Shown here: positions 4,913 through 5,589 of the stretch, piece by piece
How positions within the stretch are numbered: position 1 is the stretch's first letter
Layout: every line of letters starts with the position of its first letter
Source of the DNA: Clostridiales bacterium
GTDB lineage: Bacteria; Bacillota; Clostridia; Oscillospirales; Oscillospiraceae
DNA: 5,589 nt
Direction of reading: 5' to 3'
Assembly (NCBI GenBank): GCA_012516225.1
Contig: JAAYWX010000470.1
Coordinates: 1 to 5,589 of the forward strand
Position numbers and translations under genes: made by a program
Notes under the pieces: model-generated
The model's input: the letters and a program-made list of their open reading frames with translations, nothing else
Databases searched by the model: none
What the model was told of the DNA's origin: nothing

Positions 4913-5589
4913 ATGACCTTATCCAAAGACAAGAAACTATGGATGTATCGGAAAATGTGCGAAATAAGGAACTTTGAACTAGAGGTGGATAGGCTGTTTA
5001 AGGCGAACCTTATATGGGGCACATGTCACCTTTCAGTTGGAGAAGAGGCGTCTGCAGTAGGTGCTGTGGCTGCCTTAGAGAAAGATGATATGATAACAAG
5101 CACGCATAGAGGGCACGGCCACTGTATAGCAAAAGGCGGTAAGCTTCCACAAATGTTTGCTGAGCTTTTGGGGAAAGAAACCGGGTACTGTCGCGGCAGA
5201 GGCGGTTCGATGCACATAGCCGATCTTGAAATGGGAAACTTAGGTGCAAACGGCATAGTAGGTGGAGGAATACCTATAGCAACAGGTGCTGCGCTGGCGT
5301 CGAAATTAAAAAATAATGGAAAAGTGACGTTGTGCTTTTTTGGAGATGGAGCCACAAATCAGGGGGTATTTCATGAAGCCGTAAATTTAGGAGCAGTTAA
5401 AAAGCTGCCGATAGTATATTTATGTGAAAATAACCTGTATGGCATGTCGGTGCCTTTTGAAAAAGCTAGTGCTGCAAAGAACGTTGCAGATAGGGCAGCA
5501 GCTTATAACATACCCGGTGTTGCAGTGGATGGAAATGATGTAGAGGCAGTATATGAGGTTGTAAAAGAAGCCGTAGAAAAAGCAAGAGA
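4913..5589 (+). CDS. acoA: Thiamine-diphosphate-dependent dehydrogenase E1 alpha subunit, acetoin/pyruvate type (3' truncated)
   Basis: The first 225 residues are present; the gene runs off the window, and family members are about 320-330 residues long. The protein is the alpha half of an E1 that decarboxylates a 2-oxoacid or cleaves an acyloin on thiamine diphosphate, passing the acyl group to lipoyl-E2. The cofactor motif is complete: GDG at 144-146 and its closing Asn-Asn at 173-174 (CENNLYGMS). THRGHGHCIAKGG (64-76), GYCRGRGGSMHIAD (91-104) and GANGIVGGGIP (111-121) are the conserved E1 alpha blocks and look closest to AcoA. The start is set by AAAAGGAG, 8 bases upstream. It is the last visible gene of the operon; E1 beta, E2 and possibly E3 or lipoate ligase genes are expected next. 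The symbol reflects family resemblance. Given the polyol PTS and DRL-like enzyme, the true substrate may be a sugar-phosphate acyloin rather than acetoin. Confidence 0.9.
   Translation, partial: MTLSKDKKLWMYRKMCEIRNFELEVDRLFKANLIWGTCHLSVGEEASAVGAVAALEKDDMITSTHRGHGHCIAKGGKLPQMFAELLGKETGYCRGRGGSMHIADLEMGNLGANGIVGGGIPIATGAALASKLKNNGKVTLCFFGDGATNQGVFHEAVNLGAVKKLPIVYLCENNLYGMSVPFEKASAAKNVADRAAAYNIPGVAVDGNDVEAVYEVVKEAVEKAR

Noticed and set aside
5026..5355. Minus-strand open frame of 109 codons
   Set aside because: It is antisense to the strongly conserved E1 alpha gene, including part of its cofactor motif region, and is best explained as a shadow of that gene.

Overview
The window looks like part of a catabolic operon from a low-GC, AT-rich Gram-positive bacterium, probably a Firmicute of the Clostridia type. 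This rests on strong purine-rich Shine-Dalgarno sequences before every gene, A/T-ending codons, tight same-strand gene packing, and proteins typical of Firmicutes. The genus cannot be settled from the sequence. All seven genes are on the + strand and there is no gene-free stretch longer than 117 bases.

Layout: positions 1-82 hold a promoter with a perfect -35 box and nested inverted repeats that look like an operator. A SorC-family sugar-sensing regulator follows (83-1027), then GutM (1034-1426). A complete glucitol/sorbitol-type PTS permease comes next: EIIC SrlA (1479-2006), EIIBC SrlE (2023-3018) and EIIA SrlB (3098-3463). A strong hairpin lies between srlE and srlB. Then comes an NAD(P)-binding, SAF-domain oxidoreductase of the 'predicted homoserine dehydrogenase' type, the broad family that includes the DXR-like (DRL) enzyme of Brucella (3506-4795). 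Last is an acetoin/pyruvate dehydrogenase-type, thiamine-diphosphate-dependent E1 alpha subunit, cut off by the window end (4913-5589).

How the genes may work together: the PTS should import a polyol and deliver it as a polyol phosphate. The usual next enzyme, sorbitol-6-phosphate dehydrogenase, is absent from the window. A DRL-like oxidoreductase and an acyloin-cleaving E1 subunit occupy that place. This suggests a polyol phosphate is converted to a keto-sugar phosphate and then split thiolytically to an acyl-CoA and an aldehyde phosphate. One substrate fits every step: 2-C-methyl-D-erythritol. The PTS would make its 4-phosphate (MEP), the DRL-like enzyme would run the reductoisomerase reaction backwards to 1-deoxyxylulose 5-phosphate (DXP), and the AcoA-type complex would cleave that acetoin-like ketone to acetyl-CoA and glyceraldehyde 3-phosphate. 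This is inference and is presented as a testable hypothesis; other polyols remain possible.
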